Positions 7,579 to 17,490 of a stretch of 47,051 bases of DNA are shown piece by piece. The stretch comes from an uncultured Clostridia bacterium. GTDB taxonomy: Bacteria > Bacillota > Clostridia > UMGS1883. Numbering within the stretch: the stretch's first letter is position 1; the number at the start of each line of letters is the position of its first letter. The notes under the pieces are model-generated. The model was not told the origin of the DNA. It worked only from the letters and a program-made list of their open reading frames with translations, and did not search any database. The stretch lies in contig CANPZO010000021.1 in NCBI GenBank assembly GCA_947589005.1, forward strand, positions 1-47,051, given 5' to 3'. A program made the position numbers and the translations under genes.

Positions 7579-8844
7579 CTAAATTACATCGGGCAGCTCC
7601 GAATGTATGAACCTCGGCTTGCCGCCGTCAAAGCTGTCCCTGTCAAAAACCACCTTGACAATGCTCTTATCCGACGGTATGTCAAACATGGCGTCGTTAA
7701 GCGCCTTTTCCATTATCGCCCGAAGTCCTCTGGCGCCGGTCTCGCGCTCGATGGCCTTTTTGGCAATAAAGCTCAGCGCGTCGTCCGTTATCTCAAATTC
7801 CACGTCGTCGAGAGAGAAAAGCTTCCTATACTGACGCACAAGGGCATTCTTGGGTTTGGTCAGTATATCCTTCAACGCCTTTTCGTCAAGGGAATCAAGG
7901 GTGACAAGGATGGGCACGCGGCCCACAAACTCGGGTATCATACCGTATTTTATCAGGTCGCGCGGCTCCACCTTGGATATTATCTCTCCGGTGGGCTTAT
8001 CCTTTTTGCTCTCTATCTGAGCGCCAAAGCCTATCCCCTGTCTGCCGATGCGTTTTTCGATTATCTTGTCCAGACCGGCGAAGGCTCCGCCGCAGATAAA
8101 CAGGATATTCGTCGTGTCTATTTGATAAAATTCCTGATGGGGATGCTTGCGCCCGCCCTGAGGCGGCACGGAAGCGACGGTGCCCTCAAGTATTTTGAGC
8201 AGGGCCTGTTGAACGCCCTCGCCGCTCACGTCGCGGGTAATGGAAACATTCTCGCCCTTTTTGGTTATCTTATCTATCTCGTCAATGTAAATTATGCCGT
8301 GCTCGGCCAGCGGAATGTCGTAATCCGCCGCCTGAATGAGCTTAAGCAATATATTTTCCACGTCCTCGCCAACATATCCCGCCTCGGTAAGGCTGGTGGC
8401 GTCGGCAATGGCGAAGGGTACCTGAAGTATACGGGCCAGCGTTTGGGCAAGAAAGGTCTTGCCGCTGCCGGTGGGACCCAGCATGAGTATGTTGCTTTTC
8501 TGTATCTCAACATCCTCGTCTTCGGAGGTGTCATTGCTGTTGATACGCTTGTAGTGGTTGTACACGGCGACGGCAAGACTGCGCTTGGCGTCCTCCTGTC
8601 CAATAACGTAATCGTCAAGAATGTCCTTTATCTCACGGGGCGTCGGCACCCCGTCAAGGCCAGGCAGCTCGCCGCCCTCAAAGCCATCCTCATCGGTATA
8701 TCCGTCGGCCACAATATCATAGCAGGCGCGAACACAGTCCTCGCAGATAAAGGCGTTGATGCCGGCGATGACCTGATGGTCCCCTATCTGGGACTTGGGC
8801 CGGCCGCAAAAAGCGCAGTAGACCTGTTCATCGTTTTTAGCCAT
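7579..8844 (-). CDS. clpX: ATP-dependent Clp protease ATP-binding subunit ClpX
   Basis: AAA+ unfoldase that recognises and unfolds tagged proteins and feeds them to ClpP. The N-terminal zinc-binding domain is intact (CAFC at about residues 12-15, CEDC at about 34-37). The Walker A is GPTGSGKT, the Walker [10 protein letters not shown], and the sensor region is present; the pore loop GYVGEDVE and the ClpP-contacting IGF-type loop (IGFGAQ) are visible. 421 residues, full length. AAGGAGG lies 6 nt before the ATG. It is third in tig-clpP-clpX, a standard order. Confidence 0.98.
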   Translation of the reverse strand: MAKNDEQVYCAFCGRPKSQIGDHQVIAGINAFICEDCVRACYDIVADGYTDEDGFEGGELPGLDGVPTPREIKDILDDYVIGQEDAKRSLAVAVYNHYKRINSNDTSEDEDVEIQKSNILMLGPTGSGKTFLAQTLARILQVPFAIADATSLTEAGYVGEDVENILLKLIQAADYDIPLAEHGIIYIDEIDKITKKGENVSITRDVSGEGVQQALLKILEGTVASVPPQGGRKHPHQEFYQIDTTNILFICGGAFAGLDKIIEKRIGRQGIGFGAQIESKKDKPTGEIISKVEPRDLIKYGMIPEFVGRVPILVTLDSLDEKALKDILTKPKNALVRQYRKLFSLDDVEFEITDDALSFIAKKAIERETGARGLRAIMEKALNDAMFDIPSDKSIVKVVFDRDSFDGGKPRFIHSELPDVI

Positions 8845-8914
8845 GTTAAACCTCCTTGCCTTTTTGCCCGCATTTGCCGGAATTTCGCCCGCCGCGGGCC
8901 AACGGGCAAAAGCC

Positions 8915-9514
8915 TCAGATGCTGCCGTGCCCCTCGACTATCTTATCTATAAGTCCGTAATTAAGGGCTTCCTGCGCGGTCATGAAGTTATCGCGCTCGG
9001 TGTCGGCACAAATCTTTTCATAGGTCTGACCGGTGCGCTGAGAAAAAATCTCATTCATTTTCTGCTTGGTGCGCACAAGATGGTCGGTATATATCTTTAT
9101 ATCCGTGGCCTGACCGCTCAGGCCGCCGCCGGATATAAGGGGCTGGTGAATCATTATTTCGCTGTTCGGCAGAGCAAGGCGCTTGCCCTTGGTGCCGCTG
9201 CAAAGAAGGAAGGCGCCCATGCTTGCCGCCATGCCTACGCAGATGGTGGTCACATCGCACTTGATATACTGCATGGTGTCGTAAATGGCCATGCCTGCGG
9301 TGATGCTGCCGCCGGGACTGTTGATATAGAACATTATATCCTTGTCCGGGTCCTCGCTTTCAAGAAAGAGAAGCTGCGCCACAATAAGGCTGGCGGTGGT
9401 GTCGTTCACGTCCTCGCTGAGGAAAATTATCCTATCCTTCAGCAGACGTGAATATATGTCGTAGCTCCGTTCGCCCTGGCCTGTTTGTTCAATGACATAG
9501 GGTACCAATGCCAT
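8915..9514 (-). CDS. clpP: ATP-dependent Clp protease proteolytic subunit ClpP
   Basis: Serine peptidase that forms the tetradecameric barrel of the Clp protease. The catalytic triad is visible: Ser in [11 protein letters not shown], His in MIHQPL, Asp in the ERDNFM region. [19 protein letters not shown] is the typical oxyanion region. 199 residues, full length. GGGAGG sits 7-8 nt upstream of the start. The 70-bp gap to clpX holds GC-rich inverted repeats but no clear T-tract. Confidence 0.98.
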   Translation of the reverse strand: MALVPYVIEQTGQGERSYDIYSRLLKDRIIFLSEDVNDTTASLIVAQLLFLESEDPDKDIMFYINSPGGSITAGMAIYDTMQYIKCDVTTICVGMAASMGAFLLCSGTKGKRLALPNSEIMIHQPLISGGGLSGQATDIKIYTDHLVRTKQKMNEIFSQRTGQTYEKICADTERDNFMTAQEALNYGLIDKIVEGHGSI

Positions 9515-9553
9515 AAATTATTCCTCCCTCAATTTTTTATAGGATAAGTACGT

Positions 9554-10846
9554 TCAGGCGTTCTTGACCTTGGCGCTGTCCTTAAGGAACTCCACCGTCT
9601 TTCTGACGGAAAGGTCGGCCTTAAGGTCGGCGGCGTTCTGGCCCATTATCTCCTTGACCTTGTCAACCTCCATCTTATACATATCCGCCATCTTGGCGTA
9701 TTCGGCCTCAACATCCTCGTCGGAGGCTTCGATATTCTCGGCCTTCATAATGGCCTCAAGCACGAGCGAACGCTTAACATTCACGGCGGCGCTGTCCTTC
9801 ATCTGGTCGCGGATGTTGTCAAGGGTCTGACCGGTATACTGCATATACTGCTCAATGGTAAGGCCCTGGCTCTGCATACGGTAGCTCATATCCTGCACCT
9901 GACGCTCTACCTGCTGGTCAATCATGCACTGGGGCACCTCAACCGAGGCGGCGTCAACAACGGCGTCAACAACGGCGTCCTCGAACTTATGCTCGGCCTC
10001 GTGTTCCTTGGAATGGAGCAGATTTTCCGCGATGCTCTTGCGGAGCTCCTCAAGGGTGTCGAACTCGCTCACATCCTTGGCAAACTCGTCGTCTACCTCG
10101 GGGAGGTTTTTGCGCTCGAGCTTGTGTATCTTGCACTTGAACAGGGCCGCTTTGCCGGCGAGGTCGGCGGCGTGATAATCCTCGGGGAAGGTAACGTTCA
10201 CATCCACGTCGGCGCCGATTTCCTGACCGATGAGCTGGTCCTCAAAGCCGGGGATGAACTGGCCGCTGCCGAGCTCGAGACGGAAGTTTTCGGCCTTGCC
10301 GCCCTCAAAGGGCACTCCGTCAACGCTGCCGTCGAAATCAAGAATGACGGTGTCACCCTTTTCGGCCTTGCCCTCCTCGATGGTCTCGATGCTGGCGGCG
10401 TTGTCGCGCATCTTGGCCACCTCATTGTCTATTTCCTCATCGGATACAACGACGGCGGGCTTTTCGGCCTCGATATCCTTGTACTGGCCGAGCGTGACCT
10501 CGGGACGTACCGTTACCGTGGCGGAGAACACGAAGGGATCCCCCTCCTTGATGGTAACGATATCTATCTTGGGCATTTCCACGGGGTCTATGCCGGTCTC
10601 CTTAACGGCCTCCTCATAGGCGTCGGGGCAGCAAAAGTTGATGGCGTCGTCATAGAATACCTCTTCGCCGTAAAGCTTTTCGATTATCTGCTTGGGTACC
10701 TTACCCTTACGGAAGCCGGGAATAGCTATGCTCTTAACATTTTTGCGATAGCTCTTCATCATCGAGTCCTTAAACACGTCGGCGGCTACCTCAATCTCCA
10801 TGTAAACCTTGCTGTTGTCCTGCTGTTCGTTTTTCAATACTTTCAT
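9554..10846 (-). CDS. tig: Trigger factor (ribosome-associated chaperone)
   Basis: Binds the ribosome exit tunnel, shelters nascent chains and has prolyl isomerase activity. Domain order is complete in 430 residues: an N-terminal ribosome-binding domain with the signature GFRKGKVPKQ, an FKBP-type PPIase domain (about 150-235, GDTVILDFDGSVDGVPFEGG) and a helical C-terminal arm. AGGAGG precedes the ATG by 8 nt. First gene of tig-clpP-clpX, 39 bp before clpP, with its own promoter at 10890-10918. Confidence 0.97.
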   Translation of the reverse strand: MKVLKNEQQDNSKVYMEIEVAADVFKDSMMKSYRKNVKSIAIPGFRKGKVPKQIIEKLYGEEVFYDDAINFCCPDAYEEAVKETGIDPVEMPKIDIVTIKEGDPFVFSATVTVRPEVTLGQYKDIEAEKPAVVVSDEEIDNEVAKMRDNAASIETIEEGKAEKGDTVILDFDGSVDGVPFEGGKAENFRLELGSGQFIPGFEDQLIGQEIGADVDVNVTFPEDYHAADLAGKAALFKCKIHKLERKNLPEVDDEFAKDVSEFDTLEELRKSIAENLLHSKEHEAEHKFEDAVVDAVVDAASVEVPQCMIDQQVERQVQDMSYRMQSQGLTIEQYMQYTGQTLDNIRDQMKDSAAVNVKRSLVLEAIMKAENIEASDEDVEAEYAKMADMYKMEVDKVKEIMGQNAADLKADLSVRKTVEFLKDSAKVKNA

Positions 10847-10889
10847 GGATATTCCTCCTAAAGTTTCTTCTACTTACAATCAAAGTATA

Positions 10890-10918
10890 TTTATATCACA
10901 TAATCCGTAAAAAATCAA
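10890..10918 (-). promoter_or_regulatory. Candidate promoter for tig-clpP-clpX
   Basis: Minus strand: TTGATT (10913-10918), 17-bp spacer, TATAAA (10890-10895). It lies in the AT-rich gap between the metallophosphoesterase and tig genes. No CtsR-type direct heptamer repeat was seen beside it. Confidence 0.55.
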
Positions 10919-10937
10919 GGGTTTTTAAAAATTTTTT

Positions 10938-11609
10938 TCAATCTGTTAACTTTTTCGGCTCAAAGTTAAGGTAATCCGCGGACACAAGATGACAGTTAAG
11001 AGCCTTGGGTCTGTAGCTTCTGGCCGAGCTGCCGTGAAGATGGCCGAAAACACACATATACGCCCTGTATCCGCTGAGCAGGTCGATGAACTCATCCGCC
11101 GGAGGATAGTGCAGAGCGGCGATTATGGGCTTGCCGAGGGCCTCGCCCTCCTTCAGCGCCATTTCCAGCCGGAGCAGCTCCCGCCGGTATACCACCATAT
11201 CCTGCTCTCCGAAGTCCTTATCCGAAGGCGTTATCCACCCGCGGGACGCGCAGACCGCATAGTCCCCGCAGTCAAAGGCGTTGTTTTGGAGAAAGTATAC
11301 ATTATGTAAACCGAGCTCCTCCATAAACGCGGAAAACTTTGCCTTACTTTCCCACCAGAAATCATGATTGCCCTTACTCATGAGTTTTATACCCGGGAGG
11401 CTGCCCAAAAACTCAAAATCCCTGCGGGCGTCCTCCATGCGCATGGCCCAGGAAAAGTCCCCGTTCATTATTATATAGTCGCTGTCGGTCAGCTTTTGCA
11501 TATTGCTGCGGATTTTATCCACATAGCCCTCCCAGTTGCCGCCGAAAACGTCCATCGGCTTATCGACGCCCAGCGGAAGGTGCCAGTCGCTCATAGCGTA
11601 TATTGCCAT
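10938..11609 (-). CDS. Calcineurin-like metallophosphoesterase
   Basis: Predicted cytoplasmic dinuclear-metal phosphoesterase of 223 residues. The metal-site motifs appear in order: SDWHLP (D-x-H), NGDFSWAM (G-D), SKGNHDFWW (G-N-H-D), ALHYPP and FGHLHG (G-H-x-H). The start at 11609 is supported by GAGGAA upstream and by the D-x-H motif being only a few residues in; the longer frame to 11681 adds a stretch with no family match. The substrate is unknown; small proteins of this type act on nucleotides or protein phosphates. It faces the DUF1540 gene across a 99-bp gap. Confidence 0.9.
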   Translation of the reverse strand: MAIYAMSDWHLPLGVDKPMDVFGGNWEGYVDKIRSNMQKLTDSDYIIMNGDFSWAMRMEDARRDFEFLGSLPGIKLMSKGNHDFWWESKAKFSAFMEELGLHNVYFLQNNAFDCGDYAVCASRGWITPSDKDFGEQDMVVYRRELLRLEMALKEGEALGKPIIAALHYPPADEFIDLLSGYRAYMCVFGHLHGSSARSYRPKALNCHLVSADYLNFEPKKLTD

Positions 11610-11708
11610 ATTATTCCTCACATAATTTTTTTGATAACGCGGACAATAAGTCCTGAAGCAAAAATCCTTCGATTTCTGCAAAATTTAAAAAGCAAAGGGG
11701 TTTTAAAA

Positions 11709-11894
11709 ATGTCTAAGGCATATAAGACCGACCGTCCCATCGACGGTATCCACTGTGAGGTAGCCTCCTGCGATTTCCACGCTCCCGAGGACAAGTGCAC
11801 CGCAAACTGCATCAAGGTAGGCGTGAAGTCCTCCGACAGCAAGCAGGTCGCCGACTGTGAGACCTACAGCAAAAAGGAAAGCTGCTGCCAGTAA
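11709..11894 (+). CDS. DUF1540 small cysteine-rich protein
   Basis: 61 residues with six spaced cysteines plus a Cys-Cys end (IHCEVASCDFHAPEDKC, then CIKVG, DCETY, SCC). This spacing is typical of DUF1540, a Firmicutes family of probable metal-binding small proteins common in sporeformers; its role is unknown. An AAAGGGG element lies 8 nt before the ATG. Monocistronic, with a strong terminator directly after it. The same frame is open upstream into the metallophosphoesterase region, which is coincidental. Confidence 0.88.
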   Translation: MSKAYKTDRPIDGIHCEVASCDFHAPEDKCTANCIKVGVKSSDSKQVADCETYSKKESCCQ

Positions 11895-11909
11895 AGCTCA
11901 ATCAAGGTA

Positions 11910-11945
11910 TCAAAAGTCCGGTTCAAGCCCGGACTTTTGATTTTT
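11910..11945 (+). terminator. Terminator of the DUF1540 gene
   Basis: Perfect 12-bp stem (11910-11921 with 11929-11940), 7-nt loop, followed by TTTTT. A classical rho-independent terminator. Confidence 0.9.
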
Positions 11946-12010
11946 ATGGATAGGGCCATGTTTTCATATCGCCCGAGTACGCATGATTTGTCCGCAAAAT
12001 CCGCCCGCGC

Positions 12011-13507
12011 TTACTCCAAAAACTCGTTTACAACGGCCTTCATCATCGTCTTGTCGCAGACGGTTTCAAAACGGACATCCTTGTCCTCAAGCTCGCCGAG
12101 ACTGGGAGGAACGGTGAGCTCATACCGCTCGGCGAGTATGCGGAGCAGCTCAAACTCATCCTTGTCCTCCACCTCTTCCCTGCCGAGAAGGGCGGTCAGC
12201 ACGTCCCCGTTGAACTTGAAGGGGCTGGCGGTGGAAGCGATAATCGTTTTTGTGCCGTCGCCCGACGCGGCCGCATATTCTTCGTGTACGGCCACGGCCA
12301 CCGAGGTGTGCGGGTCGATTACATAACCAAATTCGTCCTGAACGCGGCGTATGGTCTCGCGGCATTTATCGTCGTCGGCGAAGCCCGCGCGGAAGTTCTC
12401 CCTCACCTTTGCGAAAATATCGTCGCTGACGGTATATTTCCCCGCAGCCTTAAGCTCCTCCATATAGGAGGAAATCTCCCCGTCGTTCCTGCCGGAAAGC
12501 AGGTACAAAAGCCTCTCGAGATTTGAGGAGATAAGTATGTCCATAGAGGGAGATATGGTGGTGAAGAATTCCCTGTTTCGGTCATAAACGCCGGTGTTTA
12601 TAAAGTCGGTAAGCACATTGTTTGAATTTGACGCACAGATAAGGGTCTTGACCGGCAGGCCCATGAGCTTGGCGTAATAAGCGGCGAGGATATTACCAAA
12701 GTTGCCGGTGGGCACGCATATGTTCACCTGCTCGCCGGCCTTTATCTCCTCGCCCTTGAGCATATCGCAGTAGGCGGAGAAGTAATACACTATCTGCGGC
12801 GCGAGCCGGCCCCAGTTTATGGAGTTCGCGCTGGAAAGAGAAATGCCCTTCGCGTCCAACTCGGCGGCGTATTCCTTGTCGGTAAAGATGGATTTTACGC
12901 CGGTCTGGGCGTCGTCAAAATTGCCGTTTACGGCGCTGACAAATACGTTATTGCCCTCCTGGGTGCACATCTGGAGCTTCTGTATGCCGCTGACGCCGCT
13001 TTCGGGGTAGAACACTATTATCTTCGTCCCCTCCACGTCCTTAAAGCCCTCAAGGGCGGCCTTGCCGGTGTCGCCGCTGGTGGCGACGAGAATTACGATT
13101 TCTCTGTCCATGCCGGTCTTTTTCACCGAGGTGGTGAGCAGATGGGGCAGGATTTGGAGAGCCATGTCCTTAAAGGCGCAGGTGGGGCCGTGCCACAGCT
13201 CCAATATATAACGGTTTTTGTCAAGCTTATAAACCGGAGCTATGGAGTTTGTGCCGAACTTATTTTTAGTGTAGGCTTTGGTAACGCAGTCCTCTACCTC
13301 CGCCGCCTTAAAGTCGGTGAGGAAAAGCCCGAGTATTTTCTTCGCCCTGTCGTTATAGCTCATATCCGCCATTTCCTCAATGGTTTCAATCGAGACGGCG
13401 GGCACGCTTTCGGGGATGTAAAGTCCGCCCTCGGCGCTGAGGCCCTTGACTATGGCCTCGGCGGAGGTGACCGCGACGCTGTTGTCGCGTGTGCTGTTAT
13501 ATTTCAT
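12011..13507 (-). CDS. thrC: Threonine synthase
   Basis: PLP enzyme converting O-phospho-homoserine to threonine and phosphate. The PLP lysine lies in GPTCAFKDMALQ (about Lys113), with LVATSGDTGKAALEG as the phosphate-binding loop and VPTGNFGN further on. 498 residues match the longer, class-1 type enzymes. The start is the ATG at 13507, with AAAGG upstream; the open frame reaches a TTG at 13528 that lacks a site. It lies 64 bp after leuS in the same direction, separated by a GC-rich hairpin without a T-tract, so it may be co-transcribed. No hom or thrB is adjacent. Confidence 0.96.
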   Translation of the reverse strand: MKYNSTRDNSVAVTSAEAIVKGLSAEGGLYIPESVPAVSIETIEEMADMSYNDRAKKILGLFLTDFKAAEVEDCVTKAYTKNKFGTNSIAPVYKLDKNRYILELWHGPTCAFKDMALQILPHLLTTSVKKTGMDREIVILVATSGDTGKAALEGFKDVEGTKIIVFYPESGVSGIQKLQMCTQEGNNVFVSAVNGNFDDAQTGVKSIFTDKEYAAELDAKGISLSSANSINWGRLAPQIVYYFSAYCDMLKGEEIKAGEQVNICVPTGNFGNILAAYYAKLMGLPVKTLICASNSNNVLTDFINTGVYDRNREFFTTISPSMDILISSNLERLLYLLSGRNDGEISSYMEELKAAGKYTVSDDIFAKVRENFRAGFADDDKCRETIRRVQDEFGYVIDPHTSVAVAVHEEYAAASGDGTKTIIASTASPFKFNGDVLTALLGREEVEDKDEFELLRILAERYELTVPPSLGELEDKDVRFETVCDKTMMKAVVNEFLE

Positions 13508-13571
13508 TTTCAAAAAACTACCTTTCAAATGGCGGCGCGCCGGGAGAGGAGTCTCCCCGCCGCATCACGAT

Positions 13572-15974
13572 TTATTTTACCACCAGATTAACGAGCTTAT
13601 CCGGTACGGCAATCGACTTTACCACGGTCTTGCCCTCGGTGAAGGTCTTTATGCGGTCATTTTCCATGGCAAGCTTGATGAGCTCATCCTTTTCAAGGCC
13701 CGCCGGAACGAGCATTTTGTCCTTGAGCTTTCCGTTTATCTGAATGACTACGGTTATTTCGTTGTCCACGGTCTTGGCCTCGTCATATTTCGGCCAGGGC
13801 TGCTCGTTCAGTGTCTCACCGAAAAGCGCGCTGTAAAGCTCCTCGGTCATGTGGGGCGCAAATGGGTTGAGTATAGACAGAAAAGCCTTGTATTCGGCGT
13901 GATTGATGGAGCCAACCTCGTATACGGTATTCACAAGGGCCATCATAGCCGCGATAGCGGTGTTGAACTTCATCGCCTCGATATCGCCGGTAACCTTTTT
14001 TATCGTCTTGTGCAGGGCCACCTCCAGCTCGGGACGCATCTCGTCGCCGGGTATGAGCTTATCGCTCAGCGCCCATACACGGTCAAGGAAGCGCTTGCAG
14101 CCCTTAATTCCGGTCTCGCTCCATGGAGCGGCCTGTTCATAATCGCCCATAAACAGCACATAGACCCTGAGCACGTCCGCGCCGTACACGTCCACCACGT
14201 CGTTGGGGTCCACAACATTGCCTTTGGACTTGCTCATCTTGTCGCCGTCCGGTCCGAGCACAAGGCCCTGGGCCGTGCGCTTCGCGTAGGGCTCGGGAGT
14301 GGGCACCTCGCCGATGTCGTAAAGGAACTTGTGCCAGAAGCGGGAGTATATCATATGCCTCGTAACGTGCTCCATGCCTCCGTTGTACCAATCCACCGGC
14401 ATCCAGTATTCGAGGGCCTCCTTAGAGGCAAACGCCTTGTCGTTGCGGGGGTCGCAGTAGCGGAGGAAATACCATGAGGAACCCGCCCACTGGGGCATGG
14501 TGTCGGTCTCACGCCGGGCGTCGCCGCCGCACTTTGGACACTTGCAGTTCACGAAGCTTTCGATTTTTGCCAAGGGGCTCTCGCCGTCGGAGCCGGGCTC
14601 GTAATTCTCCACCGGTGGCAGCCGGAGGGGAAGCTCCTCATACGGCACGGCCACCATTCCGCAGCGGGGACAATGTACGATGGGAATGGGTTCGCCCCAG
14701 TAACGCTGGCGGTTGAAGGCCCAGTCCTTCATCTTGTACTGAACGCCGGGCTCGCCGCAGCCCTTGGCCTCAAGAACCTCGAGCACCTTGGCGATGGCGT
14801 CCTTTTTGTTTGTAATACCGTTCAGCTCACCGGAATTGACCATCTCGCCGTCGCCGGTATAGGCTTCGACGCTTATGTCTCCGCCCTTGATTACCTCGAT
14901 TATGTCGATGCCGAACTTCTTGGCAAATTCGTAGTCGCGGGTGTCATGGGCGGGCACGGCCATTATTGCGCCCGTGCCGTAGCCCATCATTACGTAGTCG
15001 GAAATGTAAACGGGAATTTCCTTGCCGGTGAGGGGATTTATCGCGGTAAGGCCCTCGATGCGGACGCCGGTCTTGTCCTTGACAAGCTGGGTGCGCTCGA
15101 ACTCGCTCTTTTTGCCGCACTCGGCCTTATAAGCGTCAAGGGCGTCTATGTTCGCGATGGAGTCCCTGTATTTTTCAATTATGGGGTGTTCGGGCGCGAT
15201 GACCATGAACGTAACGCCGTAAAGCGTGTCGGGACGGGTAGTGTAAATGCGGAGCTTTTCTCCGTTTTCCTTTATGGTGAAGTTCACAAAAGCGCCTGTG
15301 GACTTGCCTATCCAGTTCTCCTGCTGGAGCTTGATGTTGGGCAGATAATCCACGTCCGCAAGACCCTGAAGGAGCTTGTCGGCGTACTCGGTAATACGCA
15401 GATACCAAACCTCCTTGGTACGCTGTACAACATCGCTGTGGCAGATGTCGCACTTGCCGCCCTGCGAGTCCTCATTGGAAAGGACGACCTTGCAGCTGGG
15501 GCAGTAGTTCACAAGCGTCTTGTCCCTAAAGACAAGGCCGTGCTCAAACATTTTCAGAAAAATCCACTGGGTCCACTTATAATATCCCTCGTCGGTGGTG
15601 TCTATTACCCTGTCCCAATCGAAAGAGAAGCCCACGCGCTTGAGCTGCTGGGTAAACTTCTTTATGTTGTTGTCGGTAACAACCCTCGGGTGTACGCCGG
15701 TCTTGATGGCGGTATTCTCCGTGGGCAGGCCGTAGGCGTCAAAGCCTATGGGGAACAGCACATTGTAGCCCTCCATGCGGCGCTTGCGGCTCACCACCTC
15801 AAGGCCGGAAAACGCCTTGATATGGCCCACGTGCATACCCGCGCCGGAGGGGTACGGAAATTCGATAAGGGCGTAAAATTTGGGCTTTTCGCTGTTCTGC
15901 TCGGCGCAGAAGGTCTTATGTTCGTCCCAGTATTTCTGCCATTTCGGCTCTATGGTTTTAAAGTCGTAATTCAT
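13572..15974 (-). CDS. leuS: Leucyl-tRNA synthetase
   Basis: Class I aminoacyl-tRNA synthetase charging tRNA-Leu. The HIGH-type motif is GAGMHVGHIKAFSG, and the KMSKS motif is DKMSKSKGNVVDP. A CP1 editing domain lies between them, with a zinc-type Cys set (CPSCK, CDICH) in the ZN-1 region. 800 residues, full length. GGAAAGGA precedes the ATG. No T-box lies directly upstream, because only 18 bp separate it from rsfS. Confidence 0.98.
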   Translation of the reverse strand: MNYDFKTIEPKWQKYWDEHKTFCAEQNSEKPKFYALIEFPYPSGAGMHVGHIKAFSGLEVVSRKRRMEGYNVLFPIGFDAYGLPTENTAIKTGVHPRVVTDNNIKKFTQQLKRVGFSFDWDRVIDTTDEGYYKWTQWIFLKMFEHGLVFRDKTLVNYCPSCKVVLSNEDSQGGKCDICHSDVVQRTKEVWYLRITEYADKLLQGLADVDYLPNIKLQQENWIGKSTGAFVNFTIKENGEKLRIYTTRPDTLYGVTFMVIAPEHPIIEKYRDSIANIDALDAYKAECGKKSEFERTQLVKDKTGVRIEGLTAINPLTGKEIPVYISDYVMMGYGTGAIMAVPAHDTRDYEFAKKFGIDIIEVIKGGDISVEAYTGDGEMVNSGELNGITNKKDAIAKVLEVLEAKGCGEPGVQYKMKDWAFNRQRYWGEPIPIVHCPRCGMVAVPYEELPLRLPPVENYEPGSDGESPLAKIESFVNCKCPKCGGDARRETDTMPQWAGSSWYFLRYCDPRNDKAFASKEALEYWMPVDWYNGGMEHVTRHMIYSRFWHKFLYDIGEVPTPEPYAKRTAQGLVLGPDGDKMSKSKGNVVDPNDVVDVYGADVLRVYVLFMGDYEQAAPWSETGIKGCKRFLDRVWALSDKLIPGDEMRPELEVALHKTIKKVTGDIEAMKFNTAIAAMMALVNTVYEVGSINHAEYKAFLSILNPFAPHMTEELYSALFGETLNEQPWPKYDEAKTVDNEITVVIQINGKLKDKMLVPAGLEKDELIKLAMENDRIKTFTEGKTVVKSIAVPDKLVNLVVK

Positions 15975-15992
15975 CTGTCCATCATTCCTTTC

Positions 15993-16352
15993 CTAATTTT
16001 CAGTGAGCAAGGCGGATATATCAACGGTCGGAGAGTCGCTCCACAGCCGTTCAAGGTCATAAAACTCACGCATCTGGGCGGTGAAAAGGTGGAGGATGAC
16101 TCCGCCGAAGTCGATAAGTATCCAGCCTCCGCCGCCTTTACCCTCGACCTTTACGGCGGGTTCGCCCTTTTGAGCCATAACGTCCTGGGCCTCGTCGGAC
16201 AGGGCGCCAAGCTGAGTGAGACTGCCGCCGGTGGCAATTACAAAATAGCTCGCGATGATGGTGCTTTGCTCGACCTCCACAACAACTATGTCACGGGCCT
16301 TTTTCGCGTCAAGAATTTTTACCAGCTCCGTCATTTTTTCTCTATCGTTCAA
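15993..16352 (-). CDS. rsfS: Ribosomal silencing factor RsfS
   Basis: Binds ribosomal protein uL14 and blocks joining of the subunits during starvation. 119 residues; family blocks KKARDIVVVEV, FVIATG and GWILIDFGGVILHLF are visible. The start is a TTG at 16352 with AGGAGG about 8 nt upstream; it overlaps the yqeK stop as TTGA. The next ATG at 16334 is too far from the site. Part of the obgE to leuS cluster. Confidence 0.95.
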   Translation of the reverse strand: MNDREKMTELVKILDAKKARDIVVVEVEQSTIIASYFVIATGGSLTQLGALSDEAQDVMAQKGEPAVKVEGKGGGGWILIDFGGVILHLFTAQMREFYDLERLWSDSPTVDISALLTEN

Positions 16353-16924
16353 GAGCCTCTCCTCCTGTTTTCTATAAGGTGATTTCTGGCAAATATCGAA
16401 TCCGGATGGATAAGATTGCCCTTTTTTATAACGTGCTTTATCGAGCAGCCGATGGCGTAGATAAGCGCTTCGTCTATGTCCTCTTCCACCAGCTCCCGTA
16501 TTTGCTCCGACTGCTCTATCTCCCTGCCGGGTTCGGTCATGTCGGCTATGTAAATAAGCTTTTCGAGGGGCGTCATCCCCGGCCGCCCTGTGGTATGATA
16601 ATAAATGGCGTTAAGTATCTCCGGGTCGTCCACGCCGTAGTCCACCCTGGCCACCGTCGCCCCTAAAAAGCCGTGGACAAGGGCCTTTTCGGTCTTACAG
16701 TACGGGTCGAGGACGACGCCGTATTTGCGGCAGTATTCCTCCACCTGCTCCTCGCTGAAATTCTTGGCGCAGTCGTGGAGCAGACCGGCGATATACGCCT
16801 TGTCCCCGTCCACACCAAACTTCGGCGCAAGCCTGACCGCCTCGGCGGCAACGCCCATTGTGTGCCTAAATCGCCTCTCTACCTGAGTGGCCTTTAACCT
16901 GACTATCATTTCATCAGTTGTCAT
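16349..16924 (-). CDS. yqeK: HD-domain Ap4A hydrolase, YqeK family
   Basis: Predicted symmetrical bis(5'-nucleosyl)-tetraphosphatase with an HD metal site: RFRHTMGV supplies the first His, LLHDCAK the HD pair, and YYHTTGRPGM and ADMTEPGRE further ligands. I chose the ATG at 16924, since GAGGTG is directly upstream; an ATG at 16936 overlapping the nadD stop has no site. 191 residues, normal. It lies between nadD and rsfS, as in most Firmicutes. Confidence 0.93.
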   Translation of the reverse strand: MTTDEMIVRLKATQVERRFRHTMGVAAEAVRLAPKFGVDGDKAYIAGLLHDCAKNFSEEQVEEYCRKYGVVLDPYCKTEKALVHGFLGATVARVDYGVDDPEILNAIYYHTTGRPGMTPLEKLIYIADMTEPGREIEQSEQIRELVEEDIDEALIYAIGCSIKHVIKKGNLIHPDSIFARNHLIENRRRGS

Positions 16925-16932
16925 ACAGCACC

Positions 16933-17490
16933 TCATTCGTAAAGATTATATAATTTTATATATTCATATACCGCCTTGGGCAAATATTTTTTCGGGTCCT
17001 CTCCCCGGTGTATCAGTTCCCGAATTTCCGTGCTGGATATGTCCACCCGTTCCATTTCGACGGGCACCGCCGGCGGGACTACATCGACATCTACGCCGCT
17101 CCTCGGAAAAACCAAAAGCGTCGCGGCGGCGGTTATCCTGTCCGGCCGGTACCAGGTGTGAAAGTCACGGTAAGAGTCGGCGCCAATCAAAAAATACAGC
17201 TCGTCGTCAGGGTACATATCCCTGAAATCCTCCACCGTAATGGCGCTGTAGGAGACTCCTCCCCTGTCCTCCTCGTAGCGGCTGACAATAAAGCCGGCGC
17301 CCTCGAGAGCGGCGGAGGTCATATTGAAGCGGTCCTCAAAGCCGGCGCTGAAGTCATCCTTGTGAGGAGCTTTCCATGTGGGGATAACTATCAGCCTGTC
17401 CAGCCCCGCCGTCCTGACGGCGGCCTCGCATATGGACAGATGACCGTTGTGAAAGGGGTCGAAAGCCCCGCCGAAAAGTCCGATTTTCAT
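16933..17490 (-). CDS. nadD: Nicotinate-nucleotide adenylyltransferase
   Basis: Joins nicotinate mononucleotide and ATP to deamido-NAD in NAD synthesis. The nucleotidyltransferase motif GLFGGAFDPFHNGHL begins at residue 4; the C-terminal VDISSTEIRELI is the ISSTxIR motif. 185 residues. Its ATG overlaps the yhbY stop codon as ATGA, which suggests coupled translation. Confidence 0.96.
   Translation of the reverse strand: MKIGLFGGAFDPFHNGHLSICEAAVRTAGLDRLIVIPTWKAPHKDDFSAGFEDRFNMTSAALEGAGFIVSRYEEDRGGVSYSAITVEDFRDMYPDDELYFLIGADSYRDFHTWYRPDRITAAATLLVFPRSGVDVDVVPPAVPVEMERVDISSTEIRELIHRGEDPKKYLPKAVYEYIKLYNLYE

Noticed and set aside
14673-16382. 569-codon plus-strand frame opposite leuS and rsfS
   Set aside because: It covers two certain housekeeping genes on the other strand.
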